Origin: Xylaria sp. FL1777
Lineage: Eukaryota; Ascomycota; Sordariomycetes; Xylariales; Xylariaceae
DNA: 64,000 nt
Assembly (NCBI GenBank): GCA_022578965.1
Contig: MU400548.1
Location: 186,001-250,000, forward strand
Reading direction: 5' to 3'
In this document: in pieces, positions 23,123-34,908 of the stretch
Numbering within the stretch: position 1 is the stretch's first letter
Layout of the letters: the number at the start of each line of letters is the position of its first letter
The notes under the pieces: generated by a model
Told to the model about the DNA's origin: nothing
The model's database searches: none
The model's input: only the letters and a program-made list of their open reading frames with translations
Translations under genes and position numbers: made by a program

Positions 23123-24127
23123 TCAAATCATTCCACTCGTCTCCACGACTTCTTGCGTCACGGTGACCTTAACTGCCGAGTTTATGTCACGAATGGCTTC
23201 CCATGGGTTGTCTTCTCTCGGCATCCAGGCCACCTCGATCTCACCGCAGCACACAATGTACAGTTTCATCTTCCCTGGGTCGTTGGGATGCGAGACGAGA
23301 TTGACGCCCGTGGGGCTGTCGAGGTTGCTCAGGATGACGTGGGATGTTCCGTTTCCTGTCACCGGGTCGATCTGCACCTTGTGCAAGTGGCCGTCGATGT
23401 GACTTGCTACGTAAGCGTGCGTCTGGTCCAACGCAACGGCCATACCATCTAAATGCGAAGGCAGGTCATCAGCGATAATTTGTACGGAACCTCCGGTGCG
23501 AATCCCGATCTCCTCGTGTAATGGATCAAATTCTACCGGGATACGGCACAGTTTGCCACCGCCCGAATTTGTAAAATAGACAAAGTCGCCGACGATCTGT
23601 AGTCGGTTCACGCCAAAGAAGGCGTCTCCGGTGCCACGCTTCATCGACTGGTCGTCGGCGAAGACTGTCTTCCTCCCCGTCTGCGTGTCCAGGTGCCATA
23701 TGCAACCCGTTCGGCCATCGGGGAGAAGAACGACGCGATCCGATACGGCCTTCACACCCAGGCAATACCCCTCGTCTGGCACGCTCGTCACGCGAACTGT
23801 CTTGTGGGGGACGCTGTCGTCACTGCCCATGACCAAGCGCCAGAGCGAGACGTTTCTCTGGGTGACGACCTCGAGGTCAGCAGTGCTGCAGAGGATGAAA
23901 TACTCGTCGTCGTAGCCGGGAATGGAGCAGATGTTGATGAGCGAGTTACAATCCGGCAGTGTGCACAACAGCTGGGGCACGGCGCTCTGGTCCTCGGCGA
24001 CGAGTGTGTACAGTTCGGGCTTGTCCAGTCGTGTCGCCAAAACCTTGCCGTTAGGACGGACTACGAAGCCTTCAAACCACGACTCCGAGGGGGCTTGTGT
24101 TATTAACACGACGTCTTCTTCAGGCAT
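23123..24127 (-). CDS. SMP-30/gluconolactonase-like beta-propeller protein
   Basis: This is a single exon of 334 aa from the ATG at 24127 (MPEEDVVLITQ). The open frame continues upstream to 24427 but encodes Ser/Thr/Leu-rich leader-like sequence, so I reject that extension. The repeat pattern includes FEGFVVRPNGKVLATRL, GRTGCIWHLDTQTG, LDGMAVALDQTHAYVAS and SPTGVNLVSHP, which fits a six-bladed propeller of the SMP-30/NHL type. Members include lactonases and phosphotriesterase-like hydrolases, and many have no known substrate. There is no signal peptide after the chosen start. The family call is moderate; activity is not predictable. Upstream lies a motif-rich 3.3-kb spacer. Confidence 0.7.
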   Translation of the reverse strand: MPEEDVVLITQAPSESWFEGFVVRPNGKVLATRLDKPELYTLVAEDQSAVPQLLCTLPDCNSLINICSIPGYDDEYFILCSTADLEVVTQRNVSLWRLVMGSDDSVPHKTVRVTSVPDEGYCLGVKAVSDRVVLLPDGRTGCIWHLDTQTGRKTVFADDQSMKRGTGDAFFGVNRLQIVGDFVYFTNSGGGKLCRIPVEFDPLHEEIGIRTGGSVQIIADDLPSHLDGMAVALDQTHAYVASHIDGHLHKVQIDPVTGNGTSHVILSNLDSPTGVNLVSHPNDPGKMKLYIVCCGEIEVAWMPREDNPWEAIRDINSAVKVTVTQEVVETSGMI

Positions 24128-25559
24128 CCTCTCTTGGGGCGATGGCAACGTATAAGGAAAAGAAGCGTCCCGGGTGCGAGTGAGAGAGGGGAAGGATGAT
24201 ATGATTACGTGATTATTGGTTATGGGGAGAATAGAGGATAAGAAGTAATAAGGGGATTTAGATAAGTAAGTAGGTAAGGTAGTGTGTGAGTGTGTGAGTA
24301 GGGAGGCAGGTAATGTAGTTGGTAGTTGAGGCTCTGATAAGAGGGTCTCAGAAAAGAAAGCTAAAGCAAGCTGCTGCCCCTTTCCCGCTACTGCATATGC
24401 GGTGATCGGTAGGCAGGTAATCGCCAATGTTACTATCGGTAGGTTGTAGGTGGTATACCTTGAAGTAGGACTGGGTAGGTAGGTACATATGTAGGTAGGT
24501 AGGTAGCTAGATAGGCAGGCAGGCAGGCAGGTAGGCAGGTAAGCAGGCAGGTTAAGTAAGTAGATAGCGTAAATACCTACTTAACCTACAAGTGCAATGG
24601 GTAGGAGGTATGTAGGTAGGTACCTACATGCACTAAGCTAGTGCACCTGTCTTGGGTACATACCAGTATACATATGGAGTGTGAGACTGACTGCAAGATG
24701 TATACCTGCTACCTATGTACTACCCAAAAGACATTAGCTACCTACCCGGGTAGTAGGTAGTCTAGCTAGGTACACAGGTAAAGATGCCAGTGCGATGTAA
24801 CCTGAGCTCGCCCATGACCTTCCCCCGTAAGCACGGGACTTCAGATGGCCAGTGTTTGCTTGTGCTTGTGTGTGTTTGCGAGGGAGTCTTTCCCCTGGCG
24901 TCCAGATATATGACAATTCCAAACCACCCCCTCACAGAAACTCACTACAGTACAACTTCGGTGCATATTCGGGGCCATTGTGCTGCGCATGGGCATGTAA
25001 CATCGTTTTGATGCCTATTCGTCCAAACCTGCCAGGTACCTAGGTAGAGGAAGGGAGTGCTCCAGTCAAACATCTCTACATAGTAGGCAGGAGATACAAG
25101 ATGCCCTACCTACTTACCTACATATATGTACATATGTAGGTACCTAAGGTACCTACACAAACAAGGACAACAGGTACCATCTAGACTGCCCAGGTATACA
25201 TGGTATATCGCTCTGATTCGGGTACCGTAGGTTAGGCTAGGTACCCGTGCCCTACATACCTACATTAGGTATGTAGTATCTTCTCGTTTACTTCCAGTGC
25301 TGCTTACTTTGGTGCTTTAGTACTTATTAATTGCTTGTCTCTCTTCTGTGTAAACATGGAGGTATCCAGTTGAATACCAGAACTCTACTTCTCCTCTAGA
25401 TTTGATACTTAACTGAGCTGACACCTCTACGTCTCTTTGGATGTATTGTCCTTATCTAGCTAAAACGATGAAGTCCAAAAACAGCTCCGACATTACCTAC
25501 CGACTATTATAGCGCACTGACACTACTTCGATCAGGTACATCAAATAGTGTAAGCACTG
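24128..25559. repeat. Spacer crowded with GTAGGTA/ACCTAGGT-type motifs
   Basis: From about 24,450 to 25,290 the sequence is a mosaic of GGTAGGTAGGTA, GGCAGGCAGGCAGG (about 24,510-24,550) and palindromic TAGGTACCTA units. There is no credible coding frame. The proximal part (24128-24430) is probably the leader and promoter of the SMP-30-like gene. Confidence 0.7.
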
Positions 25560-25659
25560 CAACTCTAAGCATATATGCGGGGGTCCCCAATTTTAAACAG
25601 GCTTAAACTTTAAGCTTTACACTGCATACCTTATGTAGCATATAGGTACTATTTACTCA

Positions 25660-25840
25660 CTCAAGGTAGTTTAAGAGTTACTTTGTTAAAGAATTACATT
25701 ATAACATAAAAATTATAACATTAGCTTACTAATAAATAAAAATATAAGCCTTTATATTTTAAAACTAATTAGTTATTTAAAATAAATAAACTAAACATAG
25801 TTATTAAAATGTTTTTTATTTATGTTTATGTGTAAATACT
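25660..25840. other. AT-rich island
   Basis: Three successive 60-base rows here hold only about 8 to 13 G or C each, roughly 80-85% AT, sharply unlike the flanks. There is no ORF. It could be a repeat remnant mutated by RIP, or an AT-rich replication or boundary element. Confidence 0.6.
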
Positions 25841-27455
25841 TTCTAAGCTTATACCTCCACAGTCTGTTTTTAGGTAACCAATAGAGTTTACCTACCCACC
25901 GATCTGTTTGGACTAAACTCGGATTTTAATAAGTACCTGGCAAGGTGACCGCTGCTAAAGATAAGCGTCCCGATGTCAACTCGGGATCGGCAAGTAAGAT
26001 ATCGGTCCTCTTTTCTACGCCTCGACGCACATACGAAACAGAGGTATGCCATACCTTGAAAACGGCCTACGTAGCCTGCTTTTTTGAATAGTACCTACCT
26101 AGGTATTTAGGTAGGTAATCGACCATAACATAAAGATTCTTCTTTTGTAGCCCTTCCCTTCTTCTTTGTTGTGATCTTAACCCACTCGGCACCTCCCTCT
26201 ACCTACCCACAAACAATGCCTACCTCCTTACTTACTTATATGTATACCTACAGTATATGACGCACAAAGTAGGTAGCTTATTATATATTAGTTCCCCCGC
26301 TTAAAAGCCGTGAATCACATACTTTCTCCGCCGTGGTTCTCTCTGTCCCCTACATCTGTCCAACAGTTCCGAAGACCGGATGCTAGCCGGGGCTCGGGTC
26401 GGGGTACGGGCCGCCTACTAACTAGAGACACAGTATGAGCTTAATGCACTGACATCGGTTGTCTTTTCCACTTTGTAGGAAATTGTTTCGCATTCACACG
26501 TGACAGGCAACAGACAGCTGAAAACTACTCAGCTTCTAGGTATAAATGCATCAGAGAAACGTAATGCATCACCATTCCTGAATATTTGTGTGTATATAGT
26601 ATGTGACTATATCACCTGACAGCAGCTTATCAGCAGGGATATTAGAATAGGGAGGAAGGATTGAATATGCCATCGAAGTTTATCTTGTATTTGATATATG
26701 GTATTGAATTAGAGATACTTGTGAATGTGTGTATCTAAAATTGGTTTAGGTGGTGTAATCATGTTATATAGATCCTTCAATCTTGCAACTGAACCTATTA
26801 CATAGTTATGTATATCACTCTGTAGATGAACAATATATATATGGACTATTCCCACCAACCATTATTGGGAAGCCGTAGTCGCCAATTGACTAACCCACAC
26901 ACCCATATATGGCTACTGACCCCTTTCCTATCTACTACATGACTGCTAGGGCTAGGTATCTATTCACTCCGGGACAACCCCCTCTAATAGCTGCCCACCC
27001 GCCTGCTCAAAAAACCGTAACCATGCCAGTTTGATTACCAGCAGTCTAATTCGCACATAATCTCCCTATGATGGCATGAGACCATGGAAGAGAGCAAATG
27101 TCAAAACTCAGGTATCTAGGTAGTAAAAAAAAGATATCGCTGGTTACTCACAGATGGCTAGATAGGTAGGCAGGTAGATAGGTAATTGTACGCGGACATC
27201 ACGGATCAGGTATATTTATTCTCGTTCATTACGTTCTGTGTTCGGAGTTGGTTATCGTATCCTATCACATCTATCGTTTCTATCATGGGTATACTTGAAA
27301 GGTTGGAACAAACTCAGGTTCGAACCAAAACCAATAGCCAACAGTCAAAACGGCCGGGGGCATTATTACACTACACCAAGGGTGTTGAATCCGTAACCAA
27401 GAACGTTTCTTCTAAAAAGCCCATCTAATTAAAGTGTGAGTGTCAGGCGTCTGCA
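25841..27455. other. Spacer without recognisable gene
   Basis: It holds scattered CCTACCTAGGTA-type motifs (near 26,095 and 27,170) and short ORFs without family resemblance. I see no RNA gene. The right end is the 3' flank of the DUF2985 gene. Confidence 0.4.
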
Positions 27456-29174
27456 TCAACTACGTCGCGACTGCGTCGATGGTCTCGGAGACTTGAGCGA
27501 CGCAGGCGACATAGGCGATCGGTCATACCGACTGCCTATTTCGAGGCTGTCGCGGATAGGCACATGGCTTTTCACGGCCTCGTCGAGCGTCTCGCTCTTC
27601 CGCGTATCCTTTATAGCTCTCTCAGCCTTGATCTGCTTCTCCGTGTCGCCGTCCTTCTTTCCGCGCTCGCGAATCTCCTTCAGCGCCTCACGCGTCAGGT
27701 CTTGGCGGAACATACGCTCGACGACCTCCTTCTTGCGCGTCTTTCGCCCGCCTATGCTAATCAGAATTCCGGCTGTGATATTCACCGTAATGGAAACGCT
27801 AAGAATGGTCGCCGTGATGGCCGGGTTCCGCGTCTTCCAGTTGATACCCCACGTTGTGGCGCCAAGTGATATTTGTAGGGCTGAGTGGAGGTCTAGGAGC
27901 AGGACGATGGCGACGAGGAAGCTCTGCGGAAACGCGTAGTGTGTTTTTGTCTCGTGTGGGCGATAGAAAGTGTGCGACCTGGCGAATTTGTTTTGATGGC
28001 GGACAAGCGTGGCCTGCTCAGCCTCGGTCAGAACTGACACCTCATCATGAGCAGCCTCAAGCTCAGGATCAGTGGGCAGGTCGTTCTTGTCGCGCAACTT
28101 GGCCATCTGTAGCTTCTTTCGGAGCTTCCACGTTTTTCGGTGATAGTGGGAAATAAATAACATGTGATACGTATCCACGACTCGGAAGGGTGCGAGGCCG
28201 TCTCCCATTATAGCAAAGAGGGCCACAAGCACATAGTCGATGACGTTGATTACGTACAGTTGTTTCGAGCCGACATAGATCCAGCCGATGAGGAACAGAA
28301 CCCAGGCGAGACCGAAGAGAGTAATGAGAGTGGCATAGAGCGTGACGAAGAAACCGACGGGTTTCCTGACGTACTTCCCAAAGGCTTTCATGGTTCGTTT
28401 AAACTTTGACCGTCGTGAATGTAGCATGTGCCGGACATGATCATTGAGCTCAGCCATCTCTTCCTTGGTCCATCCCTCGAGAGACACGCCCTCGGGGAGG
28501 ACGGCGTGGTTGAAGTTGAAATCGTAGTCTTGATTCTCGACGTACGGCCCTTGTTGGAAACCATCTCCATCTGTCCGCGGCACGTCTGCTGTTGGCAGAA
28601 TATTATCACGTCCGGGGGCGCGGGTCAGGTTGTAGGTGGGATGTCTATTGATGAGACGGCCGAGTGAAGGGATGAAGAGGGAATTCTGGATATTGGTGAC
28701 GTTATTTAGGGTCGATACCTCGGGATCTGGCGATTTGGAGCCATGTTAGCGAACCCAAATAAACTTGGTCCAGGACGTCAAGGGAAAAGAGCACGGAGGA
28801 ACAATTGACGATGGCGACTACGCACCAATGACGTCCAGAACATCGGCAAGCTCTGGCCGCACAGCATTGCGACCGTCTGGGGCATTGAAGAAGGCTGTGC
28901 TCCCGATTCTCTTGTTCTCTGCGATCTGGGCCAAGGCCGGCACGGCGGCGGCATTCCCGCGAGAATGCAGGATGGCTAATCGTGGGCGTTGACGGCCGCG
29001 GCCCGAGGGATCGGAGCTGGAACGTCGCCTCGCAGACTCAACCCGTTGGCCGCTGTCGTCGTCGTCGTCGTACTGTCCGTTTCGGCTGTCGATGACCGTC
29101 TGCGGTCGGTATAGGTTGTCGTTGTTGTTGTCGTCGTTGTCGAAGCGGACGTGCCGCCCGTCTTCCTGCTGCAT
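27456..29174 (-). CDS. DUF2985-type integral membrane protein, two exons
   Basis: The model is complement(join(27456..28726, 28826..29174)), 539 aa, with one 99-bp intron (GTGCGT...GCCAG) splitting a GAT codon. The N-terminal 60 residues are acidic and low in complexity (runs of D and N) and probably disordered. Next comes the conserved lead-in DPEVSTLNNVTNIQNSLF. Four hydrophobic helices follow, around VGFFVTLYATLITLFGLAW, VIDYVLVALFAIMG, PQSFLVAIVLLLDL and ATILSVSITVNITAGILI. The loop APFRVVDTYHMLFISHYHRK and the charged tail (RKKEVVERMFRQDLTREALKE) are what I recall of fungal DUF2985 proteins. No function is established for the family. The minus-strand neighbour, the GTPase, lies 0.85 kb upstream. 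Confidence 0.75.
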
Positions 29175-30024
29175 TTTCTCTGGCTAGCCACTACCTGATC
29201 ACTTCAGGTTGCTGGAACGATGGGAACAAACAAGCAACAAAGCTCGGTACACCATAGTGTTAAAGAACATGCGTATATGCGGGACATTTTCTGCTTGGGC
29301 TTGAGATAGACTAGGAAGACATAGTACTTATGATAAAACTTGCAGTATACCTACTACCCAAGGTAGGGTAGGTACCTATGTCAGAGGCGTTTGCTGGCGT
29401 ACAAGTTGGCAACAATGATCTCATAGTGCCCCACTTTAGTGGGTGCAGCAGAGTGGCTGCAGGTAAGTGCATAACCTAAATGATACCGACCGGACAATCT
29501 TCTGCATGTGATACAATACCTAGACAATAGACCACTCACGGTAAGCAACTAAGTAGGTGTACCGTAACAAATCTTGCTATTCTCAATAAATTGTCGAGCA
29601 ATAATTTGCCAAATTTCCAATGTTAATTAACTAATAATTTCTTTGTTTGAAGTGGTTTAAAGAAGAAGAAAAACAATTACTTAAGCAGTGGTTAGTTTAA
29701 CGTTTACTAGACTTAGCAAGGGGTAATAAAGCCAACACATGTAGCTAGTAAATGAAATTTTATTAGGCGAATCTGTGCGTAGGTACCTACCTTAACTATT
29801 TACCTGAACAGGCAAATATCTATACTTAAGTAACAGCTAGGTATGGGTTAGTAGGTACTAACTTATCTACCAACTAGGCCAGCTAAAGTATAGCTCACCT
29901 CTCTATTAGCAGTCTTACTTGGATAATACCGGATCATTACCCTACTACCCTACTACTCAAGCCAACTCAAGTGAGAACACAAGGAGAGACATGCATTAGT
30001 AGGCACCAGTTAGTCATTGGCTAG
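29175..30024. other. Spacer, partly AT-rich
   Basis: The stretch 29,580-29,760 is AT-rich, flanked by GGTAGGTACCTA-type motifs at about 29,350-29,375 and 29,780. No gene is recognisable. Confidence 0.4.
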
Positions 30025-31377
30025 CTACATGACCATACACCTTCTGTTCTCCAAGTTCTTGATGCGCTCCGTCAGACCCTTGACGGCTTCTTCGTTGAGT
30101 CGCCGCTCATCGCTCAGCGTTCTCTCGAGATCCTTGAGTCTTTCTTGATAGTGCTCCCTGAGAGCTTCAACGACAAGCTTGTTCTCTGCCGCCGTGTTCC
30201 GCATCGTTGTCTCCATTTCCGCCAGTTCTCGCTTGTGCTCCTCTTTCATCCTGACGAGCTCCATCATGACTTGCTGGCCAGCCGCCGTGTCCCTAAGCGC
30301 CTTGTTGTCCTTGCCCATCTCCTTCTGTAGCTGGACAAAAAACGGTCTGTTGGCCATGAGCATCTGCGCGATCACGCGCGCCGATTCGGCTGTGCCTGCG
30401 TATCTGATAGCTTTCGCTTCCCATGCCAATAACACTTTCCAGAACTTGTTCTTCAGCTCTTGCTCTCGCGCGAGCCCTTCTTCCTTCGACACTTTATCCC
30501 ACATGCTCGTCGCGAGTATCACGTTCTTTAGATTGCTCTCTCCTGTCAGCTTCTGGAACATTTGCAAGTTTTTCGTCGCGTGATGAGTCACTCGTGTGTC
30601 TGAGATGGGATGCAGATAGATTATTCCCGACAGCTTCATATCGTTCCTATAGGCGGCGGCAAGATAATCGGCAATAAGCTGCAGTACTTCGCTATCCGAC
30701 AAGTTGGTGTCGGAGAACCCCGGGGTGTCGACAAAGCGGACCACTCGTCCGTCGATCTTCGTCTCGATTACCTCGATATCTCGGGTGCCTAGGAAGTAAG
30801 GAAGAAGGAAATATTAGTCCACGATCCATCTGATTTAGGAGCCACGAAGGAACATACAGGACGTGAGACTATGTCCAATGTTTAAATCCTCGCGCCCTGT
30901 CACTTTAGAGATGAAAGTTGTCTTGCCGGATCCTGTCATTCTAAGGAAGGCTGTAAGCGTCCACATTCAGTATCGACAAAGCGATGCAAAAACGAGGCCA
31001 CGTGTGGTGGGGGTAACATACCCCATGACGGCGATGAGCAGGTCCTGGCCTGTCCAAAATCTTTGAACTACTGATTTGGTATACCTCAGCGCAGATGGCC
31101 CCCTCTCGATATCATTATCATTCTCTATCCAAACAGAAGCTGTTTCATGAGAGTCGTTCAGCGAGCCCCGGGTGTCCGACGCAACGGCACCGTGCTGTCC
31201 AGATCTGGAAGGCTGTCTACCGTCGAACGCGCGTCCATAGTGTCCAGCTGGGAAATAGCGAGGCGGAAGCTGACCAGGCTGAGATGTAGGAGAGGATACA
31301 TCGCTAACGGGCTCGGCTGTGTCCACGATATCAAACTCTTCGTCAGAAACAGAAGACGGTTCGTTGATGACGGCCAT
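30025..31377 (-). CDS. P-loop GTPase (AIG1/GTP-binding type) with coiled coil and C-terminal CaaX box
   Basis: The model is complement(join(30025..30788, 30858..30940, 31022..31377)), 400 aa. Both introns start GTATGT and the frame closes. The first 100 residues are acidic and polar. The G1 loop GMTGSGKTTF spans residues 119-128, FVDTPGF is G3, and TSMWDK stands where G4 (N/TKxD) is expected. After the G domain a charged helical region of about 90 residues (from RMKEEHKRELAEM onward) should form a coiled coil. The protein ends CMVM, a good CaaX motif; the final Met favours farnesylation, so membrane attachment is likely. Related fungal G-domain proteins are mostly uncharacterised. GTP binding is inferred from motifs, and the biological role is unknown. 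Confidence 0.8.
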
Positions 31378-32417
31378 GGTGGGAAAGATGGTACAGGATA
31401 GATGATGGATCTAGTTGCGCATCCTCTCCATGTAGTGCTTCAAAAGAACCATTAGGTAAGTTGGCAAGATGGAGAAAGTACCAGTGGTTTATTAATAGTA
31501 GCAGGCAATCCTCTCAGGATATACGTTTCTGTGGCTTTGAGAGTCTAAGGTTGTTGCAAGTCCAGAGATGGCGGGGGAGGGGCGCGGGGCTGGGGTGCTG
31601 CTCTACTGTAAATGAAATCCATGCATCAACACAACCTCTTAGAGGTACATAAAGGTAGGTACCTAGGTACCTGTAGGTTACCTTACCTAAGGTATATATG
31701 TACTTAGGTAGGTTGTATACAGTGAGAGCACTATGACCAAGAGTTGGGTTCGATCCCTAACAGCACTATGGTTGTAGGTAGGTACTGTGGTTATTAAGGT
31801 AGACCATGGTAGCTGACGTCACAACTTCAGCGGTCAGATATCTCTGCCCAAATTAAAAATGTATTAGTGGATAAGTACCTATGTAGTCTGGAGGCGCCAA
31901 AGCTGGTTTTTATTTTATCACGTAGATTAGTATTTTAATTTTCTCCTTTTCCAGTTTTATTTATTTTGCAGCCGAGCGGAGGAAAGACCGATGTGAAGCA
32001 GCACCCTCCTGAGTTGATCTTTAGTTGCAGTCTTACCTAATCAAAGGACGAAGTCCATGTACCTAGGTACTTACATACCTGTCAATCTGCTCAATAAGGT
32101 TTCGTACCTAAAACGAGGCTTATCGATGTAGGGGACTAATAATACCTTACCTATTAACAGTGATTTGCTACTTGGTACGTAGGTTGGCTCTATCATATCG
32201 CTCATAAACTTCGACTTTGGTGTCCGTCCTCGGCAGGCTGTATATTTGTAAGAACTCTTCTTTCCATGGCATGAGACAACTATGTGGATTTCATGTATTC
32301 CATATATTATCAGGTGTGGCCGAAGGCACGCTCCGCTTTTTGGGGGTCTCCTGAACAATAGACATGAAGTATAAAGCAGGAAAATGAAGGCTTTTGAAGA
32401 TGGTCTCAATGACAAAG
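31378..32417. other. Spacer with short motif repeats
   Basis: It includes GGTAGGTACCTAGGTACC-like motifs at 31,655-31,710 and a tRNA B-box-like string at 31,745-31,757. No gene is recognisable. Confidence 0.4.
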
Positions 32418-33473
32418 TCATCTGAACCACCAATTAGCGGAAACGTTGAGTTCGGCTTCATGCCCACAGCTCCTAACGCTATGCCACCAACCCTGGGGGA
32501 TGAATAATGCATCGCCCGGATTCAACATCGCTTGCCAGATCTCCTTCGATGCATCCAAGTTGACCCAGATGGCACGATGGAGCCCGTCGCGTTCTGGGCC
32601 CTCCATCATTTCGGGGCCGCGGAAACGAGAGTTCCCCGCAGTTCCCAAGCTTCTGCGAACGTCTTGAAATACCGACAATCCAGCTCTCGGTCGTAAGAGA
32701 CGCACAGCTTTGGACCCAACCAATTGGCAGAACAAGTTCGGGTTGGGATCTCGGTGCAACGGCGTATAAGTGGGTTGCAGCCCCAACCAGATACTCGAGC
32801 TGTAGATGTCCCCCTTTCCGACTTGGTCTACAATGTCGGGCACGGGTAAGTCGTCTGCCAAGGGCGGTGGGAGGCTTCGGATGTCAGACTGCGCAATATA
32901 GAGCTGTCTAATGCGATGCGAAGGACTATCCTTGCTCCTATTGTACCGAGAAGCCTGGACGATGAGGCTAAGCGGAGCGTTGAACTGTAGAAAGCGCGAT
33001 TGATCGTTGTCTACGGACTCTAGCAAGTGACTGATGAGCCCACATAGAAAACGGCTATCCTCTTTGGCCGGCTCACTGTCGAGCCAGGCCTGAAACTCTC
33101 GCAGACAATTCGACGAACATCCTGAAGCTCCGTCGCCACGTGATGTCATCAGCTCATAGGACACGATCGTATGAGGAAAAGACCCCAGCTTGCCGCCAAA
33201 GGCTGGTCCTTTATCCAGGTCTGTGCCCGTGATCCAGCTCTTCATAGCTGGGGGGTGGTGGAAGCCCTGCAGATGCACCGGAGCAGCAGGCTCCCAGGCT
33301 AGCGAACGGAAAGACTCCACATCGACTGTACCATGGGTAGTCATAACGGGCTCGACTCCGTCGATATCGTGGCAGGGAGCGCGGGATGCGAATGTCTTGC
33401 AGCGTCGCGGCTTCATATGTCCGGCTAACGACTTGAACGCTTGAAATCCCCCATATGATGATATTGGGCGCAT
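32418..33473 (-). CDS. JmjC/cupin-8 type Fe(II)/2-oxoglutarate oxygenase-like protein
   Basis: This is a single exon of 351 aa. The metal-binding set is visible: LHRDPNPN gives H240 and D242, and GWWHSV gives H331, with the IPQGWWH core typical of cupin-8/JmjC proteins. A lysine at 255 in GSKAVRLL lies where the 2-oxoglutarate carboxylate is often bound. Small fungal members hydroxylate proteins or are uncharacterised. There is no PHD or other chromatin-reader domain, so a histone demethylase role should not be assumed. The protein ends ELNVSANWWFR, a usual terminus for the fold. The next gene upstream, CK2 beta, is divergent from it. Domain call is firm; substrate unknown. Confidence 0.8.
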   Translation of the reverse strand: MRPISSYGGFQAFKSLAGHMKPRRCKTFASRAPCHDIDGVEPVMTTHGTVDVESFRSLAWEPAAPVHLQGFHHPPAMKSWITGTDLDKGPAFGGKLGSFPHTIVSYELMTSRGDGASGCSSNCLREFQAWLDSEPAKEDSRFLCGLISHLLESVDNDQSRFLQFNAPLSLIVQASRYNRSKDSPSHRIRQLYIAQSDIRSLPPPLADDLPVPDIVDQVGKGDIYSSSIWLGLQPTYTPLHRDPNPNLFCQLVGSKAVRLLRPRAGLSVFQDVRRSLGTAGNSRFRGPEMMEGPERDGLHRAIWVNLDASKEIWQAMLNPGDALFIPQGWWHSVRSCGHEAELNVSANWWFR

Positions 33474-34908
33474 CCTCTCGGCCTACGAGCGAGAATACTA
33501 ATAAGTATCACAATCACCGTCTATCCCCCAGTCCTCCCCCTCTTTTTTTTTTCTTTTTTTTTTCTTTTGGCCCCCTTTGAAGCGCCTATGCGTTCTTCGA
33601 TATTGCCAGTGTTATATACCTCTGCGTTGTTATAGTACAGTTAAGACATGCTATTAAAGTCCGATGAATGCTCTAGTTATTATTCATAATCCAATATCAT
33701 GTAAATAGGCACGAGAATTTCGTTTATTCTTTCAATGCACTGTCAACCAAAGTCCGGCGTGGGGCAGGGGAGAGGTACATGATCAAACAGACCCGTGGAT
33801 AGAAAGTCAGGCAAGTTACCTACCTACCTTAAGTACTTACCTAATATTCACATTACATATGTATGTACCTAGGTACATACATGTGCACTTAATATTCCAT
33901 GATGTGGGTAGACTGTCCTATTGGTAGATGTAGTAAGGCTCTACCATACTAGGTACTAGGTACCTACCTACCTCTTCGCAGCCTAACGATGCACAGGCCA
34001 CTATTAGATTAGGTACGCAGTAAATGTAGGAGCTGAGCTAGACGTCTGGTATTAATAATTAATAGGTAGCCTACCTATGCGTAGGTACCTATGACTGATC
34101 CGGCTTATCGGGTTGGGTAGATTGAGATTGGGCTGACTGGGTTATCATAAGCCTACCTCGCTCACCAGCATGGTTCAGGCATAGCTCAGCCAGCCTTTCC
34201 TTGACTGGTTCTGTCTGCAAATTTCACAAACTCCACCCCCACCCACCACAACGTACACTGCATACAACAATCCATCGATCTCGATATTGACAATTACCTC
34301 TCCATCCAGCACCAAGCAGCAAGCAGCATCCAGCGTCCAACGTCCAACGTCCAGCGTCCAGAGTGTTACAACTACCTACATACTACACAACCACCAGGGC
34401 CTCCCATCACCACTACCTATCATTATCTTCGTTATCTCCGACCACCACCATCGCCGCCGCCGCTACTACTTAGATACTACCTTCAACCACGACCGCTATA
34501 CGACTAAAATAAATAAATAACACGGGCTTATCGCACATCTCCCCAGTCTATGTCCATCTGTCCGTCCGTCCTTTACCCCGTTCGCCTCTGCTCTGCTTGC
34601 CCTCGACCAGTCTGGCGCCAACATTCCTAGACTCTCCACCTGCCCGCGCGTCATGCAGGTGATATAGTGTCGACAGTGCTCTTGCCCCCCTTTCCCTCTC
34701 TCTTCCCTTCCAATTGCCCTAGACAAGTGGACTAGACAGGGTCACAGGGGTTTTCGTTCTGGACCTCTCTTCTGCTCTCCCCGCCTATGATCGGGAGCCC
34801 CTCCAACGCGACATCGAAGACAACGAACCGTGCCTCGAGCCCGAACCCGGCCCTAACTCTGATCACAACCCCGACTCCGACCCGCCGCGCTTCTTCCCTT
34901 CTCCCAGT
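33474..34908. promoter_or_regulatory. Divergent promoter region (JmjC gene / CK2 beta gene)
   Basis: Near the JmjC start lies a T-rich tract (33541-33568) that is purine-rich in the leader of that gene. The segment 33,810-34,090 is dense in ACCTAGGT-type motifs. From about 34,200 to 34,900 a C-rich, C/T/A sequence without long ORF looks like the leader of the CK2 beta gene. Confidence 0.4.
33859..33882. repeat. Perfect 24-bp palindrome
   Basis: The half-site ATGTATGTACCT is followed directly by its exact reverse complement, with centre CCTAGG. It is the longest perfect palindrome I noticed among the spacer motifs. Confidence 0.9.

Noticed and set aside
24128..24427. 100-codon extension of the SMP-30-like frame
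   Set aside because: Repetitive Leu/Thr/Ser sequence typical of a leader; the propeller begins right after the ATG at 24127.
31745..31757. Second tRNA B-box-like string
   Set aside because: No A box or cloverleaf can be drawn around it.
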